Assembly: GCA_019240175.1 (NCBI GenBank)
Contig: JAFAYS010000531.1
Coordinates: 1 to 5,346, forward strand
From: Chloroflexota bacterium
GTDB taxonomy: Bacteria > Chloroflexota > Chloroflexia > Chloroflexales > Kallotenuaceae
Length of the DNA stretch: 5,346 bases
Direction of reading: 5' to 3'
Below, in pieces: positions 3,902 through 5,346 of the stretch. The notes beneath the pieces were generated by a model that saw nothing but the letters and a program-made list of their open reading frames with translations, made no database searches and was not told the DNA's origin. The stretch's first letter is position 1; every line of letters begins with the position of its first letter. The translations under genes and the position numbers were made by a program.

Positions 3902-5346
3902 TCACCTCAGTGTATGTTGAATGCCGCGCAGCGGGATCAGCAGCCAGTCGGGCCGATTGTTGAGCTCGTAGCGCAGCTCGTAGAGCGCCTTTTCCAGCTC
4001 AAAGACCGCCAGTGCCGCCCGAAGCAGATCCGGCTGCTTGGGCACGAACGCCGCGCCGCTCGTCGTCTCGGTGTAGCCGGCCAAAAACGACTCGCGCGCG
4101 CACTGCTCCCACGCGGTCGCCCAGGACCCGAGCTGCGCCTCGATCGCCTCAGCATCGCCGGATTGCTCATCGCGCGCGGCCAGCAGCCCGGCGTGCGCGG
4201 CGTAGCTGAACGATCGCAGCATACCGGCCACGTCCTTCAGCGGCGAGCTATGTGCCCGACGCTCGGCCAGGCTACGCAGCGGCTCGCCCTCGAAATCCAG
4301 GATCAAAAAGCCGCGCTCGCTGACCAGCACCTGGCCCAGGTGATAATCGCCGTGATAGCGCGTGATCGTCACGCCAGCCTCGGCCAGCGGAGCCAGATCA
4401 TCAATGCGCCGCTCGATCTCCGAGCGATCGTTGAGCAGCGCGCGCACCGCCAACTGCTGCTCGTCCGGCAGATCCGACGCGCGACGTTGGAGATCGTCGA
4501 GCATCATCGCGGCATCGTCACGAATCGCCGACTGCCAGGTCTGCACCTGCTCGATGGTCAGTGGGCGCGGCGCGAAGTCCGGGTCGTCAGCGTCGCGTGA
4601 CAGCGCGAGATGCAGCTCGCCGGTGAGCGCTCCCAGCTGGCGGATCTCGTCAAGCTGCCGCGCCGCCAGCCGCCGCGTCGTAGTGTCACGATCGGCATCC
4701 GACGGATCGAGATCTCGCGCCTCAGCCAGAAACTCGCCGAGCAGCTTGAGCGTGTGCTCCCAGGCGTCGCCCTCGTTGGCCACGAAGCCTTGCAGCAAAC
4801 CCAGCGAGTGCGCGGTATCGTCGGCGCTCCTGTAGTCGATGCTGCCAAGCATGGCCGGCGTATGCTCAAAGCCGGCGCGCGTCGTCAGGAAGCGCGACAC
4901 CTCGACGTCGGGATTGAGCCCGGCGACCACGCGGCGAAAGCACTTCAAGATCGCCTGCCGATCATAGATCACCGACGTGTTGCTCTGCTCAGCCGTCACC
5001 AGCCGAATCTGCTCCAGCGGCGGCGGCGAATCCCGGAGCGCGGACTCAGGCTTGAAGATCAGCCCGCCCTGTTCCAACGCCAGCTCGCGCCCTGCGATCA
5101 AATGCTCCATCAGCAGCCGCTGAAACGCTGTGAACTGAAACGCGTCGTGCAGATACCACTGCGTACCGTCGTGGACGAGCGTCAGCGCGAACGGCGTGCG
5201 CACACCCTCGGGCTGTTCCTTCCGCGCGGCGATCAGCGGCAGCACATATTGCTCGGGCCGTCCGCTGGCGTAGCGCGCCTCCACCAGCGCGATCACGCCG
5301 GGCACGTCGAGCGGCAGCGCGCCCCAGTCGTTGACCATCAGCGCCA
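3902..5346 (-). CDS. mak: Maltokinase (Mak), N-terminus outside window; possibly part of a TreS-Mak fusion
   Basis: The reading frame is open to the window edge. Numbered from the internal Met at 5336-5338, 478 residues are visible, preceded by at least two more in-frame codons (Ala-Leu). Maltokinase phosphorylates maltose to maltose-1-phosphate with ATP. This links TreS-derived maltose to GlgE alpha-glucan synthesis in the cytoplasm. The bilobal aminoglycoside-phosphotransferase-like fold is evident. EQSNTSVIY (117-125) is the glycine-poor nucleotide loop, Lys132 in ILKCFRR is the ATP-contacting lysine, YHGDYHLGQVLV (328-339) is the catalytic loop with Asp331, and ILDFEGEP (346-353) is the metal-binding segment with Asp348. 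The segment WGALPLDVPGVIALVEARYA belongs to the N-terminal Mak cap. The usual RWFG-type start of that cap should therefore lie just upstream, and the Met at 5338 is unlikely to be the true start. Whether the gene is free-standing or fused to trehalose synthase cannot be seen. A terminator candidate follows at 3863-3830. Confidence 0.9.
   Translation of the reverse strand, partial: ALMVNDWGALPLDVPGVIALVEARYASGRPEQYVLPLIAARKEQPEGVRTPFALTLVHDGTQWYLHDAFQFTAFQRLLMEHLIAGRELALEQGGLIFKPESALRDSPPPLEQIRLVTAEQSNTSVIYDRQAILKCFRRVVAGLNPDVEVSRFLTTRAGFEHTPAMLGSIDYRSADDTAHSLGLLQGFVANEGDAWEHTLKLLGEFLAEARDLDPSDADRDTTTRRLAARQLDEIRQLGALTGELHLALSRDADDPDFAPRPLTIEQVQTWQSAIRDDAAMMLDDLQRRASDLPDEQQLAVRALLNDRSEIERRIDDLAPLAEAGVTITRYHGDYHLGQVLVSERGFLILDFEGEPLRSLAERRAHSSPLKDVAGMLRSFSYAAHAGLLAARDEQSGDAEAIEAQLGSWATAWEQCARESFLAGYTETTSGAAFVPKQPDLLRAALAVFELEKALYELRYELNNRPDWLLIPLRGIQHTLR

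Noticed and set aside
3420..3905. Minus-strand frame with a Phe/Leu-rich hydrophobic segment resembling membrane helices
   Set aside because: The hydrophobic run is the translation of the GAACAAA repeat array, and the rest is antisense to the VOC gene.
3866..4600. Plus-strand frame of about 244 codons
   Set aside because: It is antisense to maltokinase, starts inside the palindromic element, and has no ribosome binding site.

Overview
This 5.3 kb window is GC-rich bacterial DNA. Most genes are roughly 65-70 % GC by spot counts, with one gene near 53 %. It carries ordinary metabolic genes, an unclassified leucine-rich-repeat gene, and several unusual intergenic structures. The source is most plausibly a member of the Chloroflexota or a similar GC-rich lineage. 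This rests on a CysM/JAMM pair, a trehalose/glycogen-type maltokinase, heavy use of the hexamer CGATCG, and a palindromic GGGAGAGGGGG...GGGGGTGAGGG element. It is an inference from general resemblance, since no rRNA or other phylogenetic marker is present.

Layout. Minus strand, 1342 to 1: a cysteine synthase of the CysM type, followed after 10 bases by a JAMM/MPN-domain metalloprotease cut off by the window edge. This resembles the mycobacterial mec-cysO-cysM sulfur pathway, but no sulfur-carrier gene lies between the two genes. A near-consensus sigma-70 promoter drives the pair from the divergent intergenic region 1343-1586. Plus strand, 1587-2213: a DJ-1/PfpI-superfamily protein closely resembling isonitrile (cyclohexyl-isocyanide) hydratase, followed by a perfect 10-bp hairpin. 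Plus strand, 2306-2833: a small cytosolic LRR protein with six repeats and a clearly lower GC content. Plus strand, 2929-3720: a two-module VOC/glyoxalase-like protein. Its leader contains a long inverted repeat whose 3' arm includes the Shine-Dalgarno sequence. Minus strand, 5346 to 3902: most of a maltokinase (Mak), or the Mak half of a TreS-Mak fusion, with its N-terminus outside the window.

The 181-bp gap between the convergent VOC and maltokinase genes holds two things. One is an array of GGAACAAA and GAACAAA units on a nearly T-free strand. The other is a two-hairpin palindromic element that can serve as the terminator of the maltokinase gene.

CysM and the JAMM protein probably form one cysteine-biosynthesis operon. 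Maltokinase belongs to the trehalose-maltose-glycogen (GlgE) route. The three plus-strand genes show no clear functional link to each other. No new multi-gene system is evident. The most interesting signals are the repeat array with its palindromic element, the hairpin over the VOC ribosome binding site, and the compositionally foreign LRR gene.
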